From Alentia gelatinosa (taxonomy: Eukaryota; Annelida; Polychaeta; Phyllodocida; Polynoidae), in assembly GCA_950022655.1 (NCBI GenBank), contig OX465583.1, positions 34,933,360-34,997,359 on the forward strand: a stretch of DNA of 64,000 nt, given 5' to 3'. A program made the position numbers and the translations under genes. The notes under the pieces are model-generated. The model was given only the letters and a program-made list of their open reading frames with translations. It did not search any database and was not told where the DNA came from. Positions 50,991 through 62,679 of this stretch are shown here, piece by piece. The stretch's first letter is position 1. Each line of letters starts with the position of its first letter.

Positions 50991-53339
50991 TCAGTTTTGT
51001 GTTTATTTTGCTTAATTCGTGTTGAGCAGAGACAGCTCTGATGTGATTCCTGCCTATTACACCGGCGTATGGTACTTTGGCAGATAGAAGCCTGTACCTA
51101 GGTTAGAACGATCCTGATTTACCTTGACTAACGTTATGTTTTTTGTTCGATATTGATATTAAAGATTCCTAGAAGTAATTCATGAACGGGGGGGGAGTAA
51201 TTTATTGCTGTATATGCTGGTTGATTATTCGTATTGGCCCACAGCTCAGGCGCATTTTAATCTGACCAAAATCAAATCAAAGAGGCGATATTAGAACGGG
51301 TTAAATTCGGAATTAATTGCTGTAAGCTTGGAATTGAGCAAATTCTGTGACAAACATAGTCGGTGAATGTGAAAAAACGTTTGTGATGGGTCTCTGTGCA
51401 GTATTTTGGGGTTTACGGCCTTAGCAGATTATATACAATATCCTCTGGACAATAATCGCTGATGTAATGTTATTATTTAAAGATCCAAACATAACATCCT
51501 CATATATTAATGGATCGTGAAACGTAAGTGTTTGACTCATGATACATGTATGTTACATATATGTAAGTATGTATGTACATGTATGCAAGCGCGTGTATAT
51601 ATGAACATATATACATACAAACATATATTATTCAATCCCGGTCTTCTTCGGTGACCTTTGTACATATTACTTGAACTGTTAAGACTTAATATCATCTTCA
51701 GTAATTAATAATTATTTGATACAATTTTGACCCTTTAACAACTCGTTCTGGAAACTAATTATCGTAATAAGAAGTACTTTCCAAAATTACCCGGCCCAAA
51801 TTATTTATGCTGCATTAAAGACATTTTGTTTTAGTTAAACAAGATGAAGTATTACTGGTTTGCGACCAGAATGGTGTTCAGGAAAGAATCACCCGCTGTT
51901 TATATATTATCGACCGACTTAGTGAGGTAGCCTATCCTAAGTATCGTGTTCTATATGCCACTCCCTTTGATTCTTTTCATTCTCACCATTATTACATTAA
52001 TATGTGTTACAAATAATATTCTGGAACGGCAATATATGTCTTACCATCTGTGAAAATACACAGGTGTTCTACGAATTGCGTCTTCTTAGTTTCATGTATT
52101 CCAAAACATATCTTGAGAAAATATAATTGTCAATATATGTTTTGTTTCTCACATATATATCTCTTTATTACAGGATCTTGTTTAGGTATCTTTCGTGATT
52201 CCCTCGCAATCTGTGTTTTAGACCTCACCTTGAGAATCAATTTAGAAATGTGGTACTTCTGATCAATGAAGGCCTCCACTATTGAGGATATGATACCCCA
52301 TTTATGGGGGGCATGTGTTCAATTAACGTCGAATTCTTATTCAGTTTCCCAAACTCTGAGTTCGTGGAAATTAGGTTAAGTATCAAATTCTACGTTATTT
52401 CATTGGCAACTCATATGAGTCTTGTTATCATGCCAAAGAAATATTATTCTTGTAAATTTACAAGTATAAGTAATTTAATAACCACGCCAAGTACTAGTCA
52501 TGTTTTGGAGAATGCGACTATGCGACTTTCTGAGTCGTCGGAATGCACTAATTTAGGAAATCTGCTACAAAGGTGAATGAGATGAGCCTATTAGCTTTTT
52601 TTCTGGACATGAATATTTTTAACATTATTTTGGATCAAGTTCAAAAGTAAAATGATTGAGGTATGTGACATGTTATACCAATACCCCTTTTAATTATCAA
52701 TATTTGCTACATGTTACAGAAATACTAATTTCAATCATCAATATTTTCTCATTCTGCTCGAAAAAAGAGCATACAGGAGTGGAGCATATTGTTTTGTCTA
52801 TCTGTTCCATTGTTGAAGACATTTTAAAGAAATCTCCAAATGTTAACCCGTTGCTGAACAGATATATCTAGTCGTGTTTTCTTTTATAACAAAGTGTACC
52901 AGTCAAGTACCGATGAACTTCTATTTGTGTCTCTCATATTTGCCCAGTAATGTATGCTCATATACTGAGAAGAACGGAGAAAGGTATTTTCTGCATCCAA
53001 TAGTCGAGCACGCAGGCAAGGTACATAAAGTATGAGTTTAGTAAGATCAACATTGTACAACCAATGCTTTGTTGTTGAGGAAGTGAGCAGCGATCGTCTG
53101 AAAGGATGTTTGGGCGAACAGGTATCATCTACACATTGAAAAGCTTCCACTGATGGCATGCATGCAACATTGTGGTTTCTGTGTCACTGCCACTATAGAT
53201 GTACCGATCACATTTGTTAGCACACATAAAACACACCAATACATACATGCTTATATGAACTCTGCAAGCATAGCTAAATATGCATATATGCAGGCTGTGC
53301 AAGCATCCATGGCACATGGAAAATTAAATAGATAGAGCA

Positions 53340-53690
53340 TATATATACATGCCTCATACATACTTGGACCATGGGTTCATACATAGCACATACATACATA
53401 TTTATGCTTGCATACATACGTGGTATTTAACGTACATTGGCCATACAAACATACATACATACATGGTACTTATATGTACTGTGCACCGACATACATACAT
53501 GCCTACATACATACATGTTGCACACATACATGCATGCATATGTACGTACACAGATGTATGGACTATACACAGATACACATGCCTACAAACATAAACAAGA
53601 TATGCTTACATACGCAAACATACGCAAACATACAGTTACGCCACACACGTACCTACACACATATGCACACAAATATATGTGTGTATTTTT
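53340..53690. repeat. ATACAT-rich low-complexity tract
   Basis: Irregular ACATACAT/ATACATAC repeats over about 350 bases, mixed with ACACAT and GCATAC. It produces overlapping His/Thr/Tyr-rich open frames without biological meaning. Confidence 0.8.
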
Positions 53691-55274
53691 ATCGAAAACA
53701 AATTCGATTCCACAGCTTCAGTCGAAGCTCTTAGCATGAAAGGAAGGTTTTCTCCAGGAAAAGGACTACGATATCACGATTTGCACGAATCTTGATGAAC
53801 ATGCTACTCTCATTGTCATGATTATGATCATTGTCAGATTTTTACACTAACCACCTAGACCACCACCACCAGCACAACCCTATACTACACTATTTTTCAG
53901 AGCACACATTAGTGGACACGCTCCAAGTGGGTGGTGACCGTTTCTTACCTGAAGTGTTATCATTATAAAGTTAGTATCTCATGTTCAATTTTATTCTAGT
54001 TGAATTTTACTTTATTTGGACTTGTTTATAGATAGCTATAGGTCCGTGGCTCATGTTCCCTTATGGATGTAAAAAAAACATTCAAAGATGGTTGTGGATT
54101 TTCCTTCGTCAGCATAGGGGTGGTCTCTTCCTTGCAAGTGGCACACCTTTACTGTGCTGCCTCCAGGTGGATAATTCTTTTTCATCATCTACATTTGGCA
54201 GTTTCCACGCTGTGCAAACTGGAAACTGTCAAAACTATATTGTAGCTGCTTTTACCTTTTTTTCAAATGAACCTATAGGAATGTGCAGTATCGTCGGTCG
54301 AACTATGTACAATAAATGTTCCTTTACAATTCATGTCTAAGAGTATCCAAAGGAAGCATTTAACTATCATTTTTAATTATCGTTATTATTGTTATTATAA
54401 AAAAGAATAATACGGTATAGGGATTCAAACCTGAATAATATCTCATAAAAGCTACTTCGGTCAGACGTGGTTGTGTGTGATGTTGATATTACGATTGAGG
54501 AAGTCGTATTCATTTAGCGTTATCTTTGAAGAATGGACCGATTAATTGACAAAGTATTTTACGGTTCCCTATTTATTCTGTACTTAACGCCGTATATGTT
54601 GGTCTCAAGACTCTGAGACATTGTCAAGTCCATATTATGCAAATGGTATCTTATCTGGGCGTCTACCTTGCATACCCCTCAAAGGAAACACGGATGTCGT
54701 TGCCTTGGTTACCCTTTAGGTTACAAAGTACATCAATCCAAATTAAGAATGAGATATTATATTAAAAAAAAAACATTTTAGGACATTATAACATGATTGA
54801 AAATTCTTACATGAATAGGTTTGTTTCAGAGAATCAAAAGGGGTAGATCCTATAGCTATTCACGTGGTAACCAGGAAGACTGCAGCTGTGGTGTTGGAGG
54901 TGGTCCTGAGAGGGCGTTCCCTGGTTTAAAAATCTTGTATACTTCACCCACTGTCCCACATGTGACGTCATCTTGCAGTGCAAAGCCAAAAGTTATTTCT
55001 TAATATGTACTGCAAATCCATGTTTTGCATAATATTCAGTTCTAGTTACTGGATCATCGTTTTCCCTAGGCTGTACTGTAATCGTACTATTATTAATAAA
55101 AAAAAACTTCATCGAGCGTAAAGTTTTGTTTATTTAATGATCCTGGTTTTACTTTTCAGAGCTGACGAGAGGAGTAAAATGGGTATCTCGCTAGCATTGC
55201 AATATGGTGGCTTCTACCAGGGCTTCTAAATATCAAAACACTTGACTAGTTTCGTTTCCACAGGAAGTTGTGGG

Positions 55275-55315
55275 GATTTTGTTTGTTTGTTTGGGTATAG
55301 TTTAACGTCCAATTT
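55275..55315 (+). repeat. (GTTT)n + GTTTAACGTCC dispersed repeat
   Basis: TTTGTTTGTTTGTTTGGGT followed by ATAGTTTAACGTCC. I recognise the GTTTGTTT...TTTAACGTCC combination as frequent in molluscan genomic sequence. This attribution is from memory and is the main lineage hint outside the kinase. Confidence 0.4.
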
Positions 55316-56188
55316 GTTCAATTAGACCTAGCTGTGGGGAGCCTGGGGAGTAAAATCGAATTAAAAACGTTACAAAAAACAAAGAACGCTGCAGAACGCT
55401 ACAATAGCATTGCGACATGCTCCAACATGTCGGAAGCCTCCCGACATGCTCCGACAATTCCACCAAGTTGGAATTGTTGTAAGTGTATGGTGGGATACAC
55501 CTACACTGGCAACCCGAGCTACACTACGTTAGCTCTGGTCCGTTGAATTAACAGGGGCCTTGACCTGGCATGGTAGCGGGTAAAGGAAGGTCACTCTAGC
55601 TATTTTTCGTATCTATTTTTACTCTGTGCTGTCAGTTGTAACTCTGGTTCCTCTGGTTCCTCTGATTGTAATGAATCCTGGGTTCTTACCCTGTAAGTCA
55701 CTTTTCCATGTTCTCATCTTCTTTTAATGTGTATTTATGATAAAATGGTCACAGAGAAAAGGTTCTTTGTCAATTTATTAACATATGGAGATTTCTTTGC
55801 AAGTATTTTGGATCCCAGAACCTATTTAGGACAAAGTTGCTTGGTCTGAGAGTGAGAAACCGTGGACATGTCCGTGGTTTAACGTTACCAACTTCTTAGT
55901 TGGAACGTAGTGTAGACCTAGGTGGCGGCCAATATAGGATACACCATCCTTGTTTGTTTAGGTTTTTCTTAGTTTTTTTGTTTGGGAGAGGGGAGGGAGT
56001 GCACACCCCCTCCCCCCTTCCAGTACGCAGGCATGGGAATGGGTATATGGGGTTCAGGAACAGTCCTTATATTTTAAACAAAATACTTCATAAACTTCTC
56101 AAAGATTACCAATGAATTATCAGTGGATTACAATGGATTACCAACAGGATATTAGATATACACACAGCCATGCTGCTACCATGCTTCC

Positions 56189-56930
56189 ATGTCATTGACC
56201 CATACTAATAATCTTCCTGCTTCCCCTTCTCCCCTAATGTCTAGGCTAACTGAACTGATGGAAGAAACTGGTGCTATGGGTGAAACACCAGCTTGTATTA
56301 AGCTTGGTATCGACTTTTCTTCAAACAATTCATTTTTGGACAGCTTCAAGAAAATGAGTAGTGACATGGAGGCATCTTCCTGCCGTAGCCAGGGGAATGC
56401 CTGGAGGCATCTTCCTGCTGTTAAAGGGTTTTAGCATCATAAAACACGATATTGGCAAAATAAGGCATTAGAGGCCAAGGAAGTACTGGAGGAAGAAAAG
56501 TGATCGGTACAAAACTTGATGGAAAAACTTATTTGCCGGGAATATGTCAAGCAATCTATCACCTAAGACTTTGGTGTTGCTCAAAGAAATGTATTTGAAG
56601 TTATGCAGGTTGTGTCCAAATGTCTCACAGGAAAGGATCTCTCAGATAACCTGCCAAGTTTTGCAACCCAAAATAAAATTAGCAAAGAGATGAAGTCTCC
56701 TCACCTCTACAGGTTGCAGAAACAATGCAAGATATAACAAACCTTACACTGATGTATGATGGCACAACCAAAATAACTGGACATCTTGTTGAAGCAGAAG
56801 TTGCAACTAATAATAGATATCTTTTGCTTGGTTTGAAAAAGCAAGGAGGTGGCACTGCTGATGCCTATGTCAAAATTATCAAAGACAGCATCTACACAGT
56901 TGAGAAGTCTGGTTGGTATATGTAAAAGAT
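56189..56930 (+). pseudogene. Broken copy of an uncharacterised repeat-borne protein family
   Basis: Three collinear coding-like stretches lie on the + strand. About 56219-56380 reads MSRLTELMEETGAMGETPAC and continues. About 56465-56700 includes GVAQRNVFEVMQVVSKCLTG and is broken by in-frame stops. 56725-56925 reads MQDITNLTLMYDGTTKITGH and continues through LLLGLKKQGGGTADAYVKII. The reading frame changes between the second and third parts. The pattern '(L)xxDGTTK..G.HLVE.E..T......LLGL....GGTA' resembles multicopy, probably mobile-element-derived proteins of invertebrates, known to me only by pattern. Stops and the frame change argue for a pseudogene. The exact family is not identified. Confidence 0.5.
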
Positions 56931-57254
56931 TTAAAATGTATTGAAAACTGCCAATGAACTGCATCATTTGGATATCACCACTAAGCGAAAATCAGGTTCC
57001 AAAATGTTCATAGCAGGATATTAGGTCACCATACTTGTTTTTGAGAGAATCATGGACATACAACTCTAGAGATACACTGTCCATGAGAGAATTAAAGAAA
57101 ACCATATTTCTCGGTGTATTTCCTATGTAAATCAATCAAAGGTTCACCTATCTTACATATATATGGATTGGGTAAACTCGACAAAACGTTTAATTTTCTC
57201 ACTGGCTTCAAAATGAATCACAAAGAACCGTTTTGACTGATAATAGCTAAAATA

Positions 57255-57271
57255 TCACCAGGTGGCGCCAC
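57255..57271 (+). promoter_or_regulatory. CTCF-like site in intergenic DNA
   Basis: TCACCAGGTGGCGCCAC fits the CTCF core (CCACCAGGKGGCGC) with one early mismatch. It lies between the kinase gene and the candidate neighbouring promoter, where a boundary would be expected. A weaker AGGTGGCGCTA is at about 57755-57765. CTCF conservation in bilaterians is known; occupancy is not shown. Confidence 0.35.
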
Positions 57272-57533
57272 CGTGAATTGTAGGATATGCCGATTATGTT
57301 TGTTTACACGAGTAATGGTTAAAATTATGACTGATCGCTGTAGCATCTCGTAAGGACAGCATTATTCCATGCCATCTCGAGATAAATATTGTATTGATAG
57401 TACAGAAAGACGACCAACACTAATATCTAATTCGTACAATCATATGTAATTTACAATAAAATTTGCCACTAAAAGTATAAGCCTTGCTTCCGATCGACAA
57501 CGTCCACTGGCGTCCTCGGAAACGTGCCAGGAA

Positions 57534-57543
57534 ACCGGAAGTG
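57534..57543 (+). promoter_or_regulatory. ETS/GABP-type motif ACCGGAAGTG, possible promoter
   Basis: A consensus ETS site in a locally CpG-richer segment (57480-57600), typical of TATA-less promoters. It precedes by several hundred bases a possible untranslated first exon ending at 58101. Weak evidence. Confidence 0.25.
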
Positions 57544-57779
57544 GGAAATAGCTTATCCCTTTACCACACTGCGCCGCACCAGTTTATGGATGCTCAAGCG
57601 TATTCAAGATAATAGTACACTAAATAATAGCTTAGTCTATAGTATATGGTATATAGTTATTTGATCATGTGATTGAGTAAGTTTCAACAGACAGCTCTAA
57701 AATAATAATACTGACCTTCGATGCTATTTAATTAGTTATCTGTCTCTGGGAAAGGTGGCGCTACGATCGGTCTCTGGAA

Positions 57780-58101
57780 CCTTCCTGTTAATGCTCGCGC
57801 TAATATTTGCAGGAAAGTTCATCTTTATCATAGCTCACATAGAACAGTCCAGTGGTTGAGTGTGCATCACCATAAAGCTGTGGCACCTCCAGAGAAGTCA
57901 GTCACAGTTTCAAAGACTCCAGCATAGAACTACTGTGGATACACAAGCAAACGGCGGAGTGATACTAGGGCATTGATCATCAGCCATCACCTGGGTTACA
58001 GAGAGCAAGCACCTCAGGCTCAGCCCCATTTCGTATCCAACGGGACTCAGGCACCAACGTCAAGATTTATACATTAACCTCTGTCGGAAACTAATTTACA
58101 G
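57780..58101 (+). other. Possible noncoding first exon of a neighbouring gene
   Basis: A moderately GC-rich, non-repetitive segment ending in ACAG|GTGAGT, a near-ideal splice donor at 58102. It has no sustained reading frame and would be a 5' UTR exon if real. No downstream coding exon was found in the window. Confidence 0.2.
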
Positions 58102-58209
58102 GTGAGTGCCTTGACTGTTGGCCTTTAGATACTACTGAGTAGGCCTACTTCTGGTTAATTTGGTCTATCAAAATTGCGAGCCCCCCACACCCCTTGGCCT
58201 TTGCTTTAA

Positions 58210-58254
58210 TTTCTGGTATCTTGTATTAAATTATTTAATACAAGATACCAGAAA
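58210..58254. repeat. Perfect 21-bp inverted repeat, 3-base loop
   Basis: Left arm 58210-58230 (starting TTTCTGGTATC) and right arm 58234-58254 (ending GATACCAGAAA) are perfect reverse complements around TTA. This is one of the strongest hairpins in the window. It sits immediately before the 194-bp tandem duplication. Confidence 0.93.
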
Positions 58255-58281
58255 GAGGCAATTTAATAAATAGCACCCTAT

Positions 58282-58672
58282 CTCCTCGATTTTGGAATAT
58301 TACGTGATAACAATGGTGTATGCCAATAGTGGCATATAAAACTCCGTATGCCAGTCAGCGTGGCATACGGAAACCCAATGTTAAGCCTATGGGATTTTAT
58401 AATTAGGGGTAGGATAATATCTTCGAACCAGACGCATAGTAATATCCGAGCATATGCGAAGATATATAACATAGCCTCCTCGATTTTGGAATATTACGTG
58501 ATAACAATGGTGTATGCCAATAGTGGCATATAAAACTCCGTATGCAAGTCAGCGTGGCATACGGAAACCCAATGTTAAGCCTAAGGGATTTTATAATTAG
58601 GGGTAGGATAATATCTTAGAACCAGACGCATAGTAATATCCGAGCATATGCGAAGATATATAACGTAGCCCG
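58282..58672 (+). repeat. 194-bp tandem duplication with hairpins
   Basis: Two nearly identical copies, about 58282-58475 and 58476-58672, with only a few substitutions. Each contains a perfect hairpin CCGTATGCCA-gtcagcg-TGGCATACGG (58344-58370 in copy 1; copy 2 has one change in the left arm, GCA for GCC), a TGCCAATAGTGGCATA stem, and the CCAGACGCATAGTAATATCC core shared with the foldback element at 4.3 kb. ATATCTTCG...CGAAGATAT forms a further inverted pair in copy 1. Likely a recently duplicated MITE-type unit. Confidence 0.85.
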
Positions 58673-58679
58673 ACTCTGG

Positions 58680-61500
58680 TCCGATGATATCAAAGTCCAA
58701 GGCATTCCAACATAATTTGGCATAGGCCTGGGCATAGGCCTACCTACCGTGGCAGGAGTCACTGTACAAGCGTAGGGTTGATTTTGAGACTTTAATATGC
58801 CAAAGAGTCACCGTGTAGGGCTAGGCCTATCATACCAGCAAATTCATACCAGTGTCAAGCTCTCAAAATGATAGGCGTTTCTTGCACTGATTGGACCCTG
58901 GCAAAGAACTTTGACCCTGGGCACACCCCAGCCATATCCGGGCTGTACCCTGGCGGTGACCAGGCAGCTAAAGGCTATTGGGCTGCCGAAAGGTGTAGAC
59001 GTCTTGAATTCTGAAAAGCGAGTCAGTCTCTCTAACTGGTTTTATTTCCGAGTTTTGCTTCCATATCTTAGTTACAATTCTGGCACAAATGGACCGCCAT
59101 AACCAGCTGATCTCAGAACAGTCACTGCACCTTTTCAGGCACCTCGGTCTGGTCCCTCCGCCTATCTAGCCAGCCAGATATATTGTTATTGTGGTAAAGG
59201 GTATGGGGCTTGGTGTGTTTATAGTAGCTTTGGCATACAACGTTAACGTGACTGGTGGCTGTAGTGCTACCTCCATCCCCATTATCGGCGTTCACCAGGA
59301 AAAAAGGCACCGGGAGTTTTTAGCCCTGCAGACCTCTGTGGAAGCGCACTTCGCTCCCATGACCCACCTACGTGCTTGCTGCAAGTAGTATCGTGTCTCA
59401 GTTACCTTAGATGTGTAGTTTCATTTTAAATACATAATTGAGGACATCGTCGTTAGCAAGCCGACCCTTTTGCAATAAATTCAAAGATGGAGCTTTCCAC
59501 TTTCTATGGAAATCCTCTTTCTCATAAAAAAAGGTAAATTCGTTCCATAGTCACTACTGACCACTCCCCCACCCCCGCCAGGAACGGGGACTATACTTCT
59601 CAGAATGGGAAATGGAAAATATGTGATCCAATAAAAAAGGTATGTTTCCTTTTGTAAAGCAAATATAGAATTAATTGAACCATAAAGCCCTGGCAGACAC
59701 CAGTGGGTCCCCGAGGCAGCAAATTCCACACAAAAAATCGCTTCAGTGTTTTTCATGACCCCAATTGACATCCCTGAAATATTGGCTGAGGTGCCTTATA
59801 GTTTTTTGTTTTTTAAATGATATCACAAGATCTGATACAGTATAAGTTCTTCCTATACTGAAAAGTGGATAACCAACCAGTTAGAATTTTTGAAACAATA
59901 GGAATCTGGAAGAAAAATAAAGTTAATGATGAAAATATATACCAAATATCCAGAGTCCTAGTTCGTGGATTGCCTGATTAAAAAATGACTTTCAAAGAGC
60001 TATTTTAAGATTAGTGTCGGGAGCGAGGTAGCATTTTCTCTGGTAGATTCTCAGTGGAATCTGAGTGGAGTAAGCATGGACCCTGGACTAATTTTTAGAG
60101 CTGGGCCCTGCAGGTGAGATCATAGTTTTCACAGCACAAACACGTTGTGATATACGAGGCAAGATCGCTGGACTATGCAGGTTATGAAGGTCAGCCACGT
60201 GGAGGCATCAACAACACACTCCGTACAGATCCTTCGCCGTGCTGAGCTCCACAATAAATGCAGGAAAGGCACAGGCTGTAACCAAACCTCTGCATGGGAG
60301 AGCGGAAAGAACTGTTGGGTTGGAAGTGTTGGATAAGAAATAGGTAGAAAGTGTTGCTTTGTTTTGAAGCAACAATTTCTGCTTTGAGGTAGCATGCATA
60401 AAAAGTGTGATTTAGGTATGAGATAAAAGACAATAGGGTAAATTGGGAAGCACAAAACAGAAACCTATTCAGAAGTCTTTTCTATACCAAGGGGACATGG
60501 CGTGCAATGAATTGTTCATGGATGATTTACTATCAATGAACAAACTAATGAAAGTAACACTAGTGTTTACAATGAGTTAGTATGAAGCTCTCAAGGCTAA
60601 ATAGGTCTACCCCAAGTGCAAAAGACTGAATGCAAGAGACGTATAGAGAATGCAATAGGTCATGTGACTATATAAAGATCAATCCAATCCAAAATGTTCA
60701 ATTATAGTTCAATCGTTAGTGTACGTATAAAATGGCATCCTGTGGTATAAGAAATAATGCTACAGTATTATGATCAATCTTATTTATATTGTTCAATGAT
60801 GATATTGATGCACATGACAAAATGGCATCTGGTAATTGTGATATAACTAGGAGCACATGGTATACATTCATCATTGATGAGCTCGTAATTGTAAATAACC
60901 AACAATTAAACGGTTTTGGATAAATTTAGTCTATGGATCATTTTCTGTTGAAAAAAACTTGCACCCAGTCAACTTAATCTTTCTGCAGCTGGAGCCTAGG
61001 ATCCAAATATATCAGGCACCGGTGGGTCAATGAGCTATTTCGATCTCGAGTGATTGGTAGTGGTCACCTGGGCACACCTTTAAGACTCTGAGACACTGGT
61101 CCTCTGCTCCTTCCACATTATGACAGTGAATAGCACGCAGATAATGAAGGGATAGTCTTTTTTGCAGCAAGATGAAAGTCAATGTTAGCCTCCCACCCCT
61201 CACCTTTAGGCAACGTATATTTTTGTGCAAACACGCTTAGTATATCTAGTATCGGGGATACATTTGGGGATACATTTGGATGTTTAAAAATATAAGGTTG
61301 CTACAATAAGAACAATACAAAAGATATCACATACACGAATACGTTACCTTTTAAACTAGGAAACTAGCTTGAAAATTGTAAAATGATTCTTAATGCCAGC
61401 TTTGGAGTACGTAGATTTTGTGCATTGGTGCATGACAAATAAATAGAGAAAACTGTTCAAACTAATGTAAATCACAGCTTTAGAGTGGCAAGAAATATAT
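58680..61500. other. Intergenic, no recognised gene
   Basis: Nothing gene-like recognised. Contains a dispersed-repeat copy at about 59723-59782 (AATTCCACACAAAAAATCG, TTGACATCCCTGAAATATT). Confidence 0.5.
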
Positions 61501-61506
61501 AGGACC

Positions 61507-61802
61507 CTAGAAGTGTAAGTACAATCAAACTGCTTGAAAAGTTTAAAATAAGAAGTTTATTTATTAGAAGAATAAGTCACACATTACAACTTTTACAATT
61601 GTGGTCATCATATCTAATCAACATACAAGAAAATACTGTAAATCCAACGAGAAGCTCAAATAAGATTAAAATCAAAATGAATAAACCTAACACAAAATGG
61701 TTTAAATGTAAAAGAAGTCCTTTCTATACAGGTTTTAAATTATGGAATGAGTTCAATGTCTCTACTCTCACTGAAGACCAGATATGTTTAAAGGTAAGAT
61801 GA
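61507..61802 (+). pseudogene. LINE reverse-transcriptase C-terminal fragment
   Basis: An open frame read through KLLEKFKIRSLFIRRISHTL, then PTRSSNKIKIKMNKPNTKWF and SPFYTGFKLWNEFNV. The spacing '(N)TRSSN ... KPNT.WFK .. SF.Y.G.KLWN' matches the tail that follows the RT domain in many non-LTR retrotransposons. Nothing upstream resembles the RT catalytic core, so this is a 5'-truncated, decayed remnant. The assignment is from pattern memory; family (Jockey/CR1/RTE group) is unresolved. Confidence 0.5.
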
Positions 61803-61914
61803 AAAAAAAGATAGATTTTAATAGAATGCTAGATCAACAGATCTAGACCTAGATGTGGATAAATGTTTTCAAGATATAATTAATATGCAACTCTATTTCT
61901 TATTATGTAGTAGA

Positions 61915-62219
61915 TTAACCCCTTAAGAACGGGTGTTGGTGGCAGTTTGTTCCACTAGGGGACGGGCACAAAATCGTTAGAACTCACAATTCGAGTCTGT
62001 TATCACGTGATATGATACATAAACTTATATATTTCACTTCTCCTGAAAAGAAATACTAAATATGATATCACATCTACATTCTATGAAAATTTCATGAATT
62101 CTGCACTATTATTTCTTTGTTAAAACAATGTTGTAAACATTGCAGAAATGATGCCTCGGGGCACCATGCGCCTTTAATGCGGTGATGCTTGGAGGTATCA
62201 TGCTTCCTGAAAGGGTTAA
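61915..62219. mobile_element. piggyBac-type MITE with TTAA target duplication
   Basis: Flanked by TTAA at 61915-61918 and 62216-62219. The ends are related terminal inverted repeats: CCCCTTAAGAACGGG at the left and CCCTTTCAGGAAGCA (reverse complement of the right end). It is about 305 bp with no coding capacity. TTAA target sites with CCCTTT-like termini are characteristic of piggyBac-mobilised elements. An internal approximate direct repeat (GATGCCTCGGGGCACCATGC / GATGCTTGGAGGTATCATGC) lies near the right end. Confidence 0.65.
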
Positions 62220-62431
62220 TAGATCTGCATGGCAAAATTTGTAATTATGTATACTCGTTGATCGATGACCAGTTGATCTGAGGTAACTGCAACGTTGGTG
62301 TTGTTATGTTTGCTTGTGGCGTTTGTATGAATGCTTGTCTCTGTCTATTGTGTTAGTTGTATATAGTTACGACTACTCTAAGGAAGAACGCCAGTATTAC
62401 TGGTGATAACTGTACGTCGCTAAATTTACTC

Positions 62432-62449
62432 AATAATAATGATAACGAA

Positions 62450-62512
<63 letters not shown>

Positions 62513-62670
62513 TCAAAATATTATATTAATTATATTAATATTAATAATATTAATCAATATTACTTAGTATTACTTGATATTGATAATATTAATAATATCA
62601 ATAATAATATCAATAATGTTATCAATGATATTAATTATATTAATATTGATAATAATATTAATAATAAAAA
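62432..62670. repeat. (AAT)n microsatellite with decayed AT-rich extension
   Basis: A pure AAT run from about 62450 to 62512, followed by AATATTAAT/ATCAATAAT variants to about 62670. It yields a meaningless Ile/Asn repeat frame. Confidence 0.95.
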
Positions 62671-62679
62671 AAAAGCCAC

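Larger units (their letters stand above)
48619..51180 (+). other. Probable 3' UTR and flank of PKC isoform B
   Basis: The 3' end cannot be fixed from sequence. The first plausible signal seen is ATTAAA at 51158-51163, and no AATAAA was noticed before it. Contents: a CRE palindrome TGACGTCA at 48891-48898; a 9-bp stem CGTATGACG / CGTCATACG at about 48887-48928; GC-richer patches to about 49130 and at 49380-49680; a CT-rich tract at about 49765-49800; and a degenerate short repeat at 50755-50990. Confidence 0.45.
51181..56150. other. Intergenic, no recognised gene
   Basis: AT-rich. ATGTA/ATACAT simple sequence occurs at about 51540-51630 and 53340-53690. Near 55281-55310 GTTTGTTTGTTT precedes GGGTATAGTTTAACGTCC, resembling a repeat I associate with mollusc genomes. 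No long or family-like reading frame. Two acceptor-like sites (54828 and 55160) precede short open frames, but nothing supports a gene. Confidence 0.45.

Noticed and set aside
53349..53739. Overlapping His/Tyr/Thr-rich frames
   Set aside because: All derive from the ATACAT-rich simple sequence.
54829..55229. Acceptor-like sites followed by short frames (one ending GGFYQGF)
   Set aside because: The two candidate exons do not join in phase, the products match nothing known, and frames this short are expected by chance.
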